Shown: in pieces, positions 9,416 through 20,647 of the stretch
How the letters are laid out: every line of letters starts with the position of its first letter
How positions within the stretch are numbered: position 1 is the stretch's first letter
Assembly: GCF_001050345.1 (NCBI RefSeq)
Contig: NZ_LFMW01000001.1
Coordinates: 62,001-126,000, forward strand
DNA: 64,000 nt
Reading direction: 5' to 3'
From: Pseudomonas fildesensis
GTDB lineage: Bacteria; Pseudomonadota; Gammaproteobacteria; Pseudomonadales; Pseudomonadaceae
Notes under the pieces: generated by a model
Told to the model about the DNA's origin: nothing
Database searches by the model: none
What the model saw: the letters and a program-made list of their open reading frames with translations, nothing else
Made by a program: the position numbers and the translations under genes

Positions 9416-9472
9416 CCGCCCTGTACGTCGCGCCTCATTAGACTTGTCGCCATTGATTGAGTGGAGGTGGCG

Positions 9473-9910
9473 ATGTTTCAGGTGCATAAAAAGGGCTTCG
9501 TGCCCGGCAGGAAAATGGTCGACGGCCTGGTCCCCTATGACTTCTTTTGCGAAGACAGCCCGGCGATCAATCTGTTTGTGTTTACCGGCGCGGCCACGCC
9601 GGGCGCGACGGTCGCGGAACAGACATTATGGGGCTTTACCCGGCTGGAGCGGTTCGAGGCGATGACCAGCGCGCTGGTGAGCAACAAGAAACACGCCGGC
9701 TGGTTTCAAAGCGTCAATGTGCTGACCGGACCCAACCAGAACGGCACGCAACGTGTGAAATTCCAGCGCGTGCTCAAGATCATCAAACACGCCAGCCCAG
9801 CCCGCAAGGCCGACTACGAGATCCTCACTGACGAAGGCGACACCTATTTCACCCGCCAGGCGGTCGCCGAAAACAGCGCGCAAACCGTCATCTATTCAGA
9901 CGAACCATAA
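9473..9910 (+). CDS. Hypothetical protein
   Basis: A 145-residue soluble protein with no signal peptide or membrane segment and no family I can name. The ATG at 9473 is preferred over an upstream GTG at 9461 because GGAGG (9463-9467) sits just before it. The sequence is mixed alpha/beta in character, with a conserved-looking core around residues 35-75 (TLWGFTRLERFEAM). It lies 57 bp after the cpxA-like gene on the same strand and may be part of that transcript; a clear terminator was not seen between them. Coding-like codon use supports a real gene. Confidence 0.6.
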   Translation: MFQVHKKGFVPGRKMVDGLVPYDFFCEDSPAINLFVFTGAATPGATVAEQTLWGFTRLERFEAMTSALVSNKKHAGWFQSVNVLTGPNQNGTQRVKFQRVLKIIKHASPARKADYEILTDEGDTYFTRQAVAENSAQTVIYSDEP

Positions 9911-10165
9911 CGCCAACAGTGGGCTGGATTTACCTCAAACACAGCATCTCGCCCACGTCCCGCTTGTTACTTCCGCCCACCAATGGGGCGTCTTTTGCAC
10001 CATTGGGTAGCAAGTTCCCAGGCGACTTTTCTACGCCTGCGCCAGTTTTTTCCCTTCTATCCCATCTGAATCAACCACTTGGCTTACGTCCCAAGCCGTT
10101 GGCACGCATCCTGCTTTTTTTGCATTCGTGGATAATTGGATACAAAAATTCAAAAGGTGCTGCCG

Positions 10166-10834
10166 ATGCAATTTGCTCCCGCTTACGTTGACCGCCAGCC
10201 CCTCACCGCCGAGGAGGAGGCCTACAACTTCCTGCTCGATGCCATTTGCGGCGGCCGCTACCACAAGGGAGACCGGCTGATCGCCGAAGACATTGCCAGC
10301 GAGATCGGCATGAGCCGTATGCCGGTGCGCGAGGCCTTTCGCCGCCTGGATGCCCAGGGCCTGGTGACCCTGCGACCCAACCGTGGCGCCATCGTCAGCG
10401 GTTTGGATATTGATGAACTGCACGAAGTGTTTGAGATGCGCAGCGCCCTTGAAGGCCTGGCGGTGCGCGTTGCCGTCGGGCGTATCGGCGAGCGCCAACT
10501 GGCGGCCCTGGAGCGCATGCTCGATGAGATGGACGACTATCGTGACGAGAGCGCCGCCTGGGTCAGCCGCCATCGCGCGTTCCATGAATACCTGTGCAGC
10601 CTCAGCGGCCGCCCGCGCCTGATGAAGCAGATTTCGGCGTTGTACTCCCTGGTCGAAGCGCCCATGCGCTTGTGGCTGCAGCATGGTGAAAAACCCCTCA
10701 GCGCCCGCCAGGAACACGCGGTAATCCTTGACGCGATTCGTGCCGGCGACGCTGCCCGCGCCGAAGCGGTGGTACGCGAGCACATTGAAGGCACCGTGCC
10801 GGCGCTGATTCAATTTCTGCAATCGGAAAAATAA
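10166..10834 (+). CDS. GntR-family regulator, FadR/FCD subfamily
   Basis: A 222-residue regulator. The N-terminal winged helix (about residues 15-80) contains YHKGDRLIAEDIASEIGMSRMPVREAFRRLDAQGLV, given here only as the GntR signature region, followed by an FCD ligand-binding domain with the usual histidine-rich pocket (HRAFHEYL, HAVILDAI, REHIEG). The frame opens at a TTG at 10136, but ATG 10166 with AAGGTG upstream is the likely start. FCD regulators respond to organic or amino acids and often repress the adjacent catabolic operon. Here the next genes on the same strand encode an amino-acid ABC transporter and a gamma-glutamyltransferase. Confidence 0.85.
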   Translation: MQFAPAYVDRQPLTAEEEAYNFLLDAICGGRYHKGDRLIAEDIASEIGMSRMPVREAFRRLDAQGLVTLRPNRGAIVSGLDIDELHEVFEMRSALEGLAVRVAVGRIGERQLAALERMLDEMDDYRDESAAWVSRHRAFHEYLCSLSGRPRLMKQISALYSLVEAPMRLWLQHGEKPLSARQEHAVILDAIRAGDAARAEAVVREHIEGTVPALIQFLQSEK

Positions 10835-10910
10835 TAGAGACGGATCCGAATCCGTCCGTGTTTTGACTTTGAGTCCTGCCCCGTTATTCAACGAACTGGA
10901 GTTTCTGGTC

Positions 10911-11717
10911 ATGCATAAACACCGTGTCTTGCTGGTGGCTGTCTCCCTCGGTCTTTGTAGCCAATGGGCCGTTGCTGCGCCCCAGGTGCCGGAGCGCCTG
11001 CAGAAGGTCGATAAACTCACCTACTGCTCGGGGATGGATTCCCCGCCCCTGGTGTCCTTCGATGGAGCCCAGAAACCTCGCGGGCTCACCGTCGACCTGG
11101 GCCTGGAAATCGCCAAGCGCCTGGGGGACAAGCAAGTGCAATGGCGTGTGATTCAGTTCTCTGGGCTGGTGCCGGCGTTGCTCGCCCAGCAGTGCGACAT
11201 GATCGTCGACCAGTTGTTCGACAAACCCGAGCGGCGCCAGGTGATCGACATCGTCAACTACATGTATTCCAGCCAGTCGGTGGTGGTGCCCAAGGGCAAT
11301 CCCAAAGGCATCAAGGCGCTGGACGACCTGTCCGGGCACAAGGTTGCGGTGCTCAACGGCTCCACCATCAAGACCCTGCTCGATACCCAGAATGAAAGCT
11401 TCGCCAAGGCCGGCAAGCCACCGATGAAACTGGTGGTCTACAACACCGACACCGATGCCTTCCAGGCCCTGCGTATCAGCCAGGTCGACGCCTACGGCAC
11501 CACCGTGGAAACCGCCGGTTACTACGCAGCAATGGCCCCGGACCTGTTCCAGGAAGGCGTGCCGGCGTTCAGCCGCATCCTCACCGGCCTGGGCATGCGC
11601 AAGGACGACCCGCAACTGACCGCCGCCGTGCAGCAGGTGATCAGCGATATGCGCAGCGATGGCAGCTATGTGCAGTTGCTGAACAAATGGCATGTCAGCA
11701 GCGACACACTCGACTGA
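10911..11717 (+). CDS. Amino-acid ABC transporter substrate-binding protein (SBP_bac_3)
   Basis: A 268-residue periplasmic binding protein. Starting at ATG 10911 gives a classical Sec signal peptide (MHKHRVLLVAVSLGLCSQW, cleaved after AVAA), whereas the longer frame from 10863 would bury it. The mature part follows the family-3 pattern: SPPLVSFDGAQ.PRGLTVDLGLEIAKRLG near residues 45-70, then two lobes. It should capture an amino acid or related cation and deliver it to the permease and ATPase encoded immediately downstream. A second, unrelated-type binding protein is encoded at the end of the same transporter set. Confidence 0.87.
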   Translation: MHKHRVLLVAVSLGLCSQWAVAAPQVPERLQKVDKLTYCSGMDSPPLVSFDGAQKPRGLTVDLGLEIAKRLGDKQVQWRVIQFSGLVPALLAQQCDMIVDQLFDKPERRQVIDIVNYMYSSQSVVVPKGNPKGIKALDDLSGHKVAVLNGSTIKTLLDTQNESFAKAGKPPMKLVVYNTDTDAFQALRISQVDAYGTTVETAGYYAAMAPDLFQEGVPAFSRILTGLGMRKDDPQLTAAVQQVISDMRSDGSYVQLLNKWHVSSDTLD

Positions 11718-11729
11718 GGCGTACCTGCG

Positions 11730-12506
11730 ATGAATTTCAATTGGGATGTGTTCTGGCAGTACCTGCTGCAGCCCAGCGGGGTTTACCTCACGGGGCTGTG
11801 GCTGACGTGCCTGATCAGCGTACTGGCGATGCTGTTGGGCTGCGCGCTGGGGCTGGCGGCGGCGTTGTTGCGCTTGTCGAAGAACCCGCTGTTGCATCTG
11901 CCGGTGCGTTTTTATGTGTGGCTGATGCGCGGCACGCCGCTGCTGGTACAGATCGTGTTTCTGTACACGGCGCTGGCGGCGGGCGGGATTTTCCGCTTCG
12001 AAGATATTGAACTGTTCGGCCTGATCGTCCCCGGCAACATCCAGGCGGCGATCATTGCCCTGGGCCTCAACGAAGGTGCCTACATGGCCGAGATTATCCG
12101 TGCCGGCATCGGCGCGGTGGACAAGGGCCAATACGAAGCCGGGCGCTCCCTGGGCATGGGCTTCGCCAAGCTGATGCGGCGCATCGTGCTGCCCCAGGCG
12201 TTCGGGGTGATCGTGCCGCCGCTGGGCAATGAGTTCAACGTGATGCTCAAGAACACCACCCTGGTCAGCGTGATCGGTGTGCAGGAGCTGCTGCTCAGCA
12301 CCCAGATGATCACCTCGGCGACCTTCCGCGTGTTTGAGCTGTACCTGGTGGTCGCCCTGTACTTCCTGACGCTGACCACCCTGTGGGGCTTTTTCCAGCG
12401 CTGGCTCGAAGCGCGTTTCAGCCGGTCCGACCGGCCTTCCGCGCCACCACCGGCAGCCAGCCGCATGTTCGGGCGCAGCACCCTGAAACTGCTGAGGGGA
12501 CGATAA
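11730..12506 (+). CDS. Amino-acid ABC transporter permease (HisMQ type)
   Basis: A 258-residue inner-membrane permease of the His/Glu/Gln/Arg/opine family. It has about five membrane helices; the cytoplasmic EAA coupling loop is visible as [22 protein letters not shown], ending in the conserved [16 protein letters not shown]. The C-terminus has a short Arg/Pro-rich tail. Only one permease is encoded in the set, so it probably works as a homodimer with the ATPase that starts two bases downstream. Starts 13 bp after the binding-protein gene. Confidence 0.88.
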   Translation: MNFNWDVFWQYLLQPSGVYLTGLWLTCLISVLAMLLGCALGLAAALLRLSKNPLLHLPVRFYVWLMRGTPLLVQIVFLYTALAAGGIFRFEDIELFGLIVPGNIQAAIIALGLNEGAYMAEIIRAGIGAVDKGQYEAGRSLGMGFAKLMRRIVLPQAFGVIVPPLGNEFNVMLKNTTLVSVIGVQELLLSTQMITSATFRVFELYLVVALYFLTLTTLWGFFQRWLEARFSRSDRPSAPPPAASRMFGRSTLKLLRGR

Positions 12507-12508
12507 CC

Positions 12509-14400
<1,892 letters not shown>

Positions 14401-14417
14401 ATCGAAGAGCCTTTGCC

Positions 14418-16028
14418 ATGTTGAAATTCTCTGCTCACGAGTACCCCTATCCGTCGCAGCGCCAGAGCGTATTCGCCCGTCGTGGCATGGTCGCTGCGTC
14501 CCAGCCCCTGGCCGCCCAGGCCGGTATCGAGATCATGCAAAAGGGCGGCAACGCCATCGATGCTGCCATCGCCACGGCGGCGGCGCTCACGGTGGTGGAG
14601 CCCACCGGCTGCGGCCTGGGCGGCGATGCGTTTGCCTTGGTGTGGTGCAAGGGCCAGTTGCATGGCCTGAACGGCAACGGCCACGCGCCGGGCGCCTTGA
14701 GTATCGAGGCGGTCAAGGCAGCAGGGCACGACCGGATGCCGCTGTACGGCTGGATACCGGTGACCGTGCCCGGCTGCCCATCGGCCTGGGCGGAGCTGTC
14801 GCAACGCTTCGGTAAGTTGCCGTTTGCCGAGTTGCTGCAACCGGCCATCAGCCTGGCCCGCGACGGTTTCCCGCTGTCTCCGGTGGTTGCCCATCAATGG
14901 CAGATCGCGCTGGATGAATTCACGCCCCATCGTGACCCGGTGCTGGACGCGTGGTTCGATACTTTCCTGATCGACGGCCGCGCGCCTCGGGCAGGGGAGA
15001 TATTCCGCAACCCGGCCCAGGCGCGCACCCTGGAAGAACTGGCCGCCAGCCGTTGCGAAAGCCTGTATCGCGGTGACCTGGCCGCACGCCTGGACGCCCA
15101 TTCACGGGCCACCGGTGGTTACCTGCGCGCCAGTGATCTCAAGGATTACCGCGCACAGTGGGTGGACCCGATCCACATCAACTATCGCGGCGTCGACGTC
15201 TGGGAAATCCCACCGAGCGGCCAGGGCCTGGTGGCGCTGATGGCGCTGAAAATCCTCGAAGGCTTCACCTTCGATCACCGCGACAGCCAACAGACCTGGC
15301 ACCGCCAGCTCGAGGCAATGAAGTTCGCCTACAGCGATGGCCTGCACTACATCACCGACCCTCTGCATATGCGCGTGGCAGTGGCCGACCTGCTCAGCGA
15401 CGACTACAGCGCGCGCCGCCGCACCCAGATCAGCGAACAGGCGCAGCCGCCCAAACCCGGTGACCCGCACGCCAGCGGCACGGTGTACCTGGCCACGGCG
15501 GACGCTGAAGGCAATATGGTCTCGTTCATCCAGAGCAACTACCACGGCTTCGGCTCCGGCGTGGTGCTGCCCGACAGCGGCATTGCGCTGCAGAACCGTG
15601 GGCAGGAATTCAGCCTCGACCCGGCCCACGCCAACTGCCTGGCGGCGGGCAAGAAAACCTTCCACACCATCATCCCCGGCTTCCTCACCAAGGACGGCCA
15701 GGCCCTTGGCCCGTTCGGCGTGATGGGCGGCTATATGCAGCCCCAGGGCCACGTGCAGATGGTGATGAACCTGCTGGACTTCGGCCTCAACCCCCAGGCC
15801 GCGCTGGATGCGCCGCGCTGGCAATGGCTGGGCGACATGAAGGTCGGTATCGAGCAAGGCGCCTCCCGCGACCTGGCCAATGCCCTGGCCCGGCGTGGTC
15901 ACCAGGTGCAGATCGCCAGCGACCTCACCGACTACGGGCGCGGGCAGATCATCCTGCGCGACCCGGTCAGCGGGGTGCTGTGCGGCGGCACCGAACCACG
16001 GGCGGATTCGCATATTGCGGTGTGGTAA
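14418..16028 (+). CDS. Gamma-glutamyltransferase-family hydrolase, cytoplasmic type
   Basis: A 536-residue Ntn-hydrolase of the gamma-glutamyltranspeptidase family. The large-subunit part has GGNAIDAAIATAAALTV and EPTGCGLGGDAF. The autoprocessing site is HASGTVYLATADAEGN, where T355 would become the N-terminal nucleophile of the small subunit. There is no signal peptide, unlike the periplasmic Ggt, so the enzyme probably acts in the cytoplasm on imported gamma-glutamyl compounds. An ATG at 14397 overlaps the upstream stop; ATG 14418 matches the family start better. Placed directly after the transporter genes, it likely cleaves the transported substrate. Confidence 0.86.
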   Translation: MLKFSAHEYPYPSQRQSVFARRGMVAASQPLAAQAGIEIMQKGGNAIDAAIATAAALTVVEPTGCGLGGDAFALVWCKGQLHGLNGNGHAPGALSIEAVKAAGHDRMPLYGWIPVTVPGCPSAWAELSQRFGKLPFAELLQPAISLARDGFPLSPVVAHQWQIALDEFTPHRDPVLDAWFDTFLIDGRAPRAGEIFRNPAQARTLEELAASRCESLYRGDLAARLDAHSRATGGYLRASDLKDYRAQWVDPIHINYRGVDVWEIPPSGQGLVALMALKILEGFTFDHRDSQQTWHRQLEAMKFAYSDGLHYITDPLHMRVAVADLLSDDYSARRRTQISEQAQPPKPGDPHASGTVYLATADAEGNMVSFIQSNYHGFGSGVVLPDSGIALQNRGQEFSLDPAHANCLAAGKKTFHTIIPGFLTKDGQALGPFGVMGGYMQPQGHVQMVMNLLDFGLNPQAALDAPRWQWLGDMKVGIEQGASRDLANALARRGHQVQIASDLTDYGRGQIILRDPVSGVLCGGTEPRADSHIAVW

Positions 16029-16151
16029 CCAGAGCAGGGCATGGCGCCGCCATTGCCCTGCCATTTTGAAAAAAAGTTGGTCGAAGCCTGTCCCCTTTTT
16101 TCACCTCGCCGGTCATTCCAGGTAAGTGAACAAAATCGAGAGCTTCCTCCA

Positions 16152-18557
16152 ATGCCCGCAGTCCGACCCATGCGCTTGCGCCCGTTGCTGAAACTGAGCC
16201 TGATGCTGAGCCTCAGCGCCAGCCCGTTGTTTGTCCCGATCAGCTACGCCGAAGACGCCGCCGCGCGCCGCAGTTACCAGGTGCCGGCTGGCAGTCTGAG
16301 TGCTGCGTTGACCCGTTTCGCCGGGCTGGCGGGGGTCAATCTGTCGGTGGACCCGACGCTGGTCAGCGGCCGTAACAGCAGTGGCTTGTCCGGCGAATTT
16401 GGCGTGGAAGAGGGCTTTGCCCGCCTGCTGCAAGGCTCCGGCCTGCAATTGCAGCCCATGGGCGAGCAGGCTTACATGCTGATTCCCGCACCAGAGGGCG
16501 GCAGCCTGCAACTGGCGCCGACCTCGATCCTCGGCACCACAGGCCTGGCCGATGGTGATACCTACGCCGGTGGCCAAGTGGCACGGCGCGGTTCCCAAGG
16601 CCTGCTGGGCTCGCGGGACTTCATGGAAACACCGTTCAGCATGACCACCTACACCCAGGAAGCGGTGAAGAACCAACAAGCGCGCACCCTCGGCGACTTG
16701 ATCGCCAGCGACCCGTCGGTACGCGCCACCAACCCGGCCGGTGGGCGCTATGAGCAGTTCACCATTCGTGGCTTCAGCCTGTTCAACAGTGACGTGTCCT
16801 ACAACGGCCTGTACGGCGTATTGCCGACCTACACGATTGATATGGAAATGGCCGACCGCGTCGATATCGTCAAAGGCCCGAGCCAGTTGATCAACGGCAT
16901 CTCGCCGCGCGGCAGCGTTGGCGGCGGGATCAACGTGGTGCCCAAGCGCGCCACCGACAAAGACATCACCTCGTTCACCGGCACCTGGGCCTCCGACAGC
17001 CAGGCGGGCGGGGCGGTGGATGTGGGGCGGCGGTTTGGCGAAGACAACAAGTTCGGCATCCGCTTCAACGGCGTGAAACAGGCCGGTGACACCGCCTGGG
17101 ATCACCAGAGTGTCGACCGCGAAATGGCCGTGCTCGGCCTGGATTTTCGCGGCGAGCGCCTGCGTCTCTCCACCGATATCGGCCGCACCGAGCGTGACAC
17201 CGATGCCCCGCAGGAGCGTGTGCAGGTCGCTGCCGCGGCCCCGGTGCCGAGTGCCAACGATGTGCGCCGTAACTACGCGCAGTCCTGGAGCAAGGCCAGC
17301 ACCAACGACACCTTCGGCACGGTCAACGCTGAGTACGACCTCAGCGACAACGTGATGCTGTATGGCGGCGTAGGCGCGCGCAAAAGTAACCACGACTTCC
17401 TGCGCCATGCGGTGTCCGTCACCAATGCGGCCGGTGCATTCAGCGTGCAACCGCGCGATTTCACCCGCGATGAAAACGTGCGCACCGCCACTGCCGGCGT
17501 GCGCAACTGGTTCCACACCGGGGCGGTGAGCCATGAGGTCAACCTGGCGGCCAGCTACTTCTACATGGACTTCGAAAACGGCGGTGCCCGGTATGCGCAG
17601 GCGACGAGCAATATTTACAACCCGGTGCAAACACCAACCCCGTCCCGGCCGACACGCTTCGACCCCAAGGTTTACACCGAGAACACATTCAGCGGCGTGG
17701 CGTTGTCCGACACCCTGGGCTTCTTCGACGACCGCCTGCTCTTGACCCTCGGCGCACGCTGGCAGCGAGTGAAAGTGGATGACTGGAGCAATGGCGTGAA
17801 GGGCAAAACAGGCTACGACGAAGAAAAAATCTCGCCGTCGGGCGGTGTGCTGTTCAAGGCCACCGACAAACTGTCGCTGTACGCCAACTACATGGAAGGC
17901 CTGAGCCAGGGCAAGATCGCCCCTTCGACCTCGAGCAATGAGAATGACATCTTCCCGCCGTTCATCAGCCGCCAGGTCGAAGTCGGCGCCAAATACGATG
18001 CCGGTGCTTTCGCTGTGACCGCCGCCGTGTTCCGCATCAAGCAACCGGCCTACGAGACCAACGCCACCTCGCGGCTGTTCGGCCCCAACGGCAAGCGCAA
18101 GAATGAAGGTGTGGAAATCAGCGTGTTCGGCGAGCCGCTCAAGGGCTTCCGCCTGCTCGGCGGGGTGATGTACATCGACAGCGAATTGACGAACACCACC
18201 AACGGCACCTTCGACGGCAACCGCGCACCGGCCACGCCCAAGTACAACGTCAACCTCGGCGCCGAGTGGGATGTGCCGACCCTGGAAGGCCTGACCCTGA
18301 CCAGCCGTGGCATCCACTCCAGTTCGCAGTACCTGGACCAGTCCAACGTCAAGGAAATCGACGCCTGGAACCGTATCGACGTGGGCGCGCGGTATGCGTT
18401 CAAGGTCGATGACAAGCACGTCACCCTGCGGGCGAATGTCGAGAACGTCGCTGATAAACGCTACTGGAGCTCGGCCGGCGCGTCGGATGACAGCGAGCCG
18501 GGGTTGACGCTGTCTACGCCGCGCACCTACTTGCTCTCGGCCACGGTCGACTTCTAA
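16152..18557 (+). CDS. TonB-dependent siderophore receptor with STN signalling domain
   Basis: An outer-membrane receptor of about 801 residues. After a signal peptide (to about residue 37, SYAEDA), residues 40-115 form an STN/secretin-like signalling domain (SYQVPAGSLSAALTRFAG to QAYMLIPAP). The plug domain contains QFTIRGFSLFN and VDIVKGPSQLINGISPRGSV, typical of siderophore receptors, and the 22-stranded barrel ends LSATVDF with terminal Phe. STN domains pass a ligand signal to a FecR-type anti-sigma factor, yet no fecI/fecR pair is nearby. The gene stands in the fecA position ahead of fecBCDE-like genes, but its plug resembles siderophore receptors more than FecA. The start is uncertain: no strong ribosome-binding site; ATG 16170 is an alternative. 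Confidence 0.87.
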   Translation: MPAVRPMRLRPLLKLSLMLSLSASPLFVPISYAEDAAARRSYQVPAGSLSAALTRFAGLAGVNLSVDPTLVSGRNSSGLSGEFGVEEGFARLLQGSGLQLQPMGEQAYMLIPAPEGGSLQLAPTSILGTTGLADGDTYAGGQVARRGSQGLLGSRDFMETPFSMTTYTQEAVKNQQARTLGDLIASDPSVRATNPAGGRYEQFTIRGFSLFNSDVSYNGLYGVLPTYTIDMEMADRVDIVKGPSQLINGISPRGSVGGGINVVPKRATDKDITSFTGTWASDSQAGGAVDVGRRFGEDNKFGIRFNGVKQAGDTAWDHQSVDREMAVLGLDFRGERLRLSTDIGRTERDTDAPQERVQVAAAAPVPSANDVRRNYAQSWSKASTNDTFGTVNAEYDLSDNVMLYGGVGARKSNHDFLRHAVSVTNAAGAFSVQPRDFTRDENVRTATAGVRNWFHTGAVSHEVNLAASYFYMDFENGGARYAQATSNIYNPVQTPTPSRPTRFDPKVYTENTFSGVALSDTLGFFDDRLLLTLGARWQRVKVDDWSNGVKGKTGYDEEKISPSGGVLFKATDKLSLYANYMEGLSQGKIAPSTSSNENDIFPPFISRQVEVGAKYDAGAFAVTAAVFRIKQPAYETNATSRLFGPNGKRKNEGVEISVFGEPLKGFRLLGGVMYIDSELTNTTNGTFDGNRAPATPKYNVNLGAEWDVPTLEGLTLTSRGIHSSSQYLDQSNVKEIDAWNRIDVGARYAFKVDDKHVTLRANVENVADKRYWSSAGASDDSEPGLTLSTPRTYLLSATVDF

Positions 18558-18580
18558 AACCTGCGGCGACCGGTTTTTTT

Positions 18581-18600
18581 GTGGCGAGCCCGCTCGCCAC
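18581..18600. repeat. REP-like inverted repeat / possible terminator
   Basis: A nine-base arm GTGGCGAGC, a two-base spacer and the exact complementary arm GCTCGCCAC form a hairpin 24 bp after the receptor gene, preceded by a run of seven T. The arm sequence is that of short Pseudomonas REP elements. It could protect the receptor mRNA 3' end or end transcription. Confidence 0.6.
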
Positions 18601-18632
18601 AGAAGCGCTCGCCAAGGTTGTTCATTATTGCC

Positions 18633-18651
18633 GCTAATGAGAATGTTTTTT
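18633..18651. promoter_or_regulatory. Candidate Fur box upstream of the fecB-like gene
   Basis: The 19 bases GCTAATGAGAATGTTTTTT match about 13 of 19 positions of the Fur consensus GATAATGATAATCATTATC, stronger in the left half. It lies 84 bp before the iron transporter operon, a suitable place for iron-dependent repression. The match is only moderate. Confidence 0.4.
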
Positions 18652-18734
18652 GATCACGCCGCTCCGATATGGAATAGTACCCGCCGTTTTCCCCAGCCTG
18701 TCCCGCTGGGGTGTTTTAACGCCGAGGTACCTCC

Positions 18735-19655
18735 ATGCGAATGCTGCGCTCCATCCCAACCCTTGCCGCCTGCCTCCTGGCGTTCTCTTCAAGCCTATTA
18801 AGCGCTGCCCCCATCGACCTCAACGACGGCCAGCACGCGGTGCACCTGCCCGATGCACCCAAGCGTGTGGTGGTGCTGGAATTTTCCTTTCTCGACAGCC
18901 TCGCCGCCGTAGACGTCACCCCGGTCGGCGCGGCTGACGACGGGGATGCCAATCGCGTATTGCCCCGTGTGCGCCAGGCTATCGGCCAATGGAAGTCCGT
19001 GGGTCTGCGTTCGCAGCCGAGCATCGAGGAAATTGCGCGGCTCAAGCCGGACCTGATCGTGGCCGACCTCAACCGCCATCAGGCGCTGTACAGCGACCTG
19101 TCGAGTATCGCGCCGACGCTGTTGCTGCCGTCGCGCGGTGAGGACTACCAAGGCAGCCTGAAATCCGCCGAACTGATTGGCAAGGCCTTGGGCAAGAGCC
19201 CGCAAATGGCCGCGCGCATTGCGCAGAACCGTGAGCACCTGAAGGCGATTGCCCAGCAGATCCCGGCGGGTGCCAGCGTGTTGTTCGGCGTCGCCCGTGA
19301 AGACAGTTTTTCTGTACACGGCCCGGACTCCTACGCCGGCAGCGTGCTGGAAGCCATCGGCCTGAAGGTGCCTTCGGTACGCGCCAAGGCCGCGCCGACC
19401 GAGTTCGTCAGCCTCGAACAACTGCTCGCCCTCGACCCGGGTTGGTTGCTGGTCGGCCACTACCGTCGCCCGAGCATCGTCGACACCTGGAGCAAGCAGC
19501 CGCTGTGGCAGGTGCTCGGCGCCGTGCGTAACCAGCACGTGGCCGAAGTCGACGGCGACAGCTGGGCGCGTAACCGTGGCGTGTTGGCGTCGGAGCAGAT
19601 CGCCGAAGATGCCCTGGCGATTCTCAAAGGCGGCAAAGCCGTACTGAGCCAATAA
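18735..19655 (+). CDS. fecB: FecB-like iron(III) chelate ABC transporter substrate-binding protein
   Basis: A 306-residue periplasmic protein with a signal peptide (cleavage near LLSAAP, residue 25). It resembles E. coli FecB along its length as I know it: the RVVVLEFSFLDSLAAVDV opening, the GAADDGDANRVLPRVR segment, KPDLIVAD, and near the end LLVGHYRRPSIVDTW and WQVLGAVRNQHVAEVD. FecB binds ferric dicitrate in the periplasm. It is followed immediately by two FecCD permeases and an ATPase. Because the preceding receptor looks siderophore-type, the true ligand may be another ferric chelate. Confidence 0.85.
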   Translation: MRMLRSIPTLAACLLAFSSSLLSAAPIDLNDGQHAVHLPDAPKRVVVLEFSFLDSLAAVDVTPVGAADDGDANRVLPRVRQAIGQWKSVGLRSQPSIEEIARLKPDLIVADLNRHQALYSDLSSIAPTLLLPSRGEDYQGSLKSAELIGKALGKSPQMAARIAQNREHLKAIAQQIPAGASVLFGVAREDSFSVHGPDSYAGSVLEAIGLKVPSVRAKAAPTEFVSLEQLLALDPGWLLVGHYRRPSIVDTWSKQPLWQVLGAVRNQHVAEVDGDSWARNRGVLASEQIAEDALAILKGGKAVLSQ

Positions 19656-19657
19656 CC

Positions 19658-20647
19658 GTGCAGCGCAGTGTCGCGGCGGCAGGCATCGTGCTGCTGGGGG
19701 CGTTGTTGTTCTGGCTGTCGCTGTACAGCTTTTCGCCGTTTGTGATCACCCGCGCGGACGCCTGGAACGGCCTGATTCACCAGGGCCGCGAAGGCGGCAA
19801 CATGGCTTACATCGTCGCCCAGTTGCGCGTGCCGCGTGCCGTGTGCGCAGCGTTGGTCGGCGCCTGCCTGGGGCTGGCCGGCGCGCTGATGCAGGGCATC
19901 ACGCGCAACCGCCTGGCATCGCCGTCATTGTTCGGCGTGACGGCGGGGGCGGCATTGGGCCTGGCGTTGTTTTCGACCGGTTTGGTCGCGCCGCCCTTTG
20001 CCGGTGGCGCGTTATTGATGACCTGCCTGGGCGGCGCCGTCGCCTGGGTCACCGTGTTCAGCCTCGGCGGTGCCTGGTCGCCGACCACCGCCCAGGGCCG
20101 ATTGGTGTTGGCCGGTGTGGCGGTGGCGGCGTTGTGCGCGGCGCTGACCCGGCTCACGGTGATCCTGGTCGAGGCCCAGGCACAAAGCGTGCTGAACTGG
20201 CTGGCCGGTTCGCTGGCCAATGTCGGCGCCGCCCAGGTGCAACTGCTCTGGCCGTGCACCTTGATCGGTGGCCTGTGGGCGCTGTGGTGCGCGCCACGCC
20301 TGAACCTGATCAACCTCGGTGAAGATGCCGCGCGCTCACTGGGCGTGGGGATCGCCAGCCTGCGGTTGCAGGTGTTCGTCGCCAGCCTGCTGTTGGTGGG
20401 TGCGAGTGTCTGCGCGGTCGGCCCCATCGGTTTTGTCGGTTTGATCGCGCCGAATATCGTGCGGCAGTTCCTCGGCAACGACTACCGCTGGCTGATCCCG
20501 TTGAGTGCGGCATTGGGCGCGGTGATCGTGCTCGGTGCCGACTTGCTCAGTCGCGCCGTGGCCTTTCCGGTGGAAACCCCGGCCGGTGTCGTCACCGCGC
20601 TGATCGGCGCGCCATTCTTTCTTTTCCTCGCCAGGCGCACCTTATGA
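19658..20647 (+). CDS. fecC: FecCD-family iron chelate ABC permease
   Basis: A 329-residue inner-membrane permease with about nine to ten helices. Family signatures are RVPRAVCAALVGACLGLAGALMQG near residue 60 and the coupling-loop region VGPIGFVGLIAPNIVR. The start is a GTG two bases after the fecB stop, so translation is probably coupled. Permeases of this family work in pairs; the next gene supplies the partner. Confidence 0.86.
   Translation: MQRSVAAAGIVLLGALLFWLSLYSFSPFVITRADAWNGLIHQGREGGNMAYIVAQLRVPRAVCAALVGACLGLAGALMQGITRNRLASPSLFGVTAGAALGLALFSTGLVAPPFAGGALLMTCLGGAVAWVTVFSLGGAWSPTTAQGRLVLAGVAVAALCAALTRLTVILVEAQAQSVLNWLAGSLANVGAAQVQLLWPCTLIGGLWALWCAPRLNLINLGEDAARSLGVGIASLRLQVFVASLLLVGASVCAVGPIGFVGLIAPNIVRQFLGNDYRWLIPLSAALGAVIVLGADLLSRAVAFPVETPAGVVTALIGAPFFLFLARRTL

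Noticed and set aside
16113..18419. A 768-codon minus-strand frame opposite the TonB receptor
   Set aside because: No domain or signal is recognisable and the receptor on the other strand has full family features.
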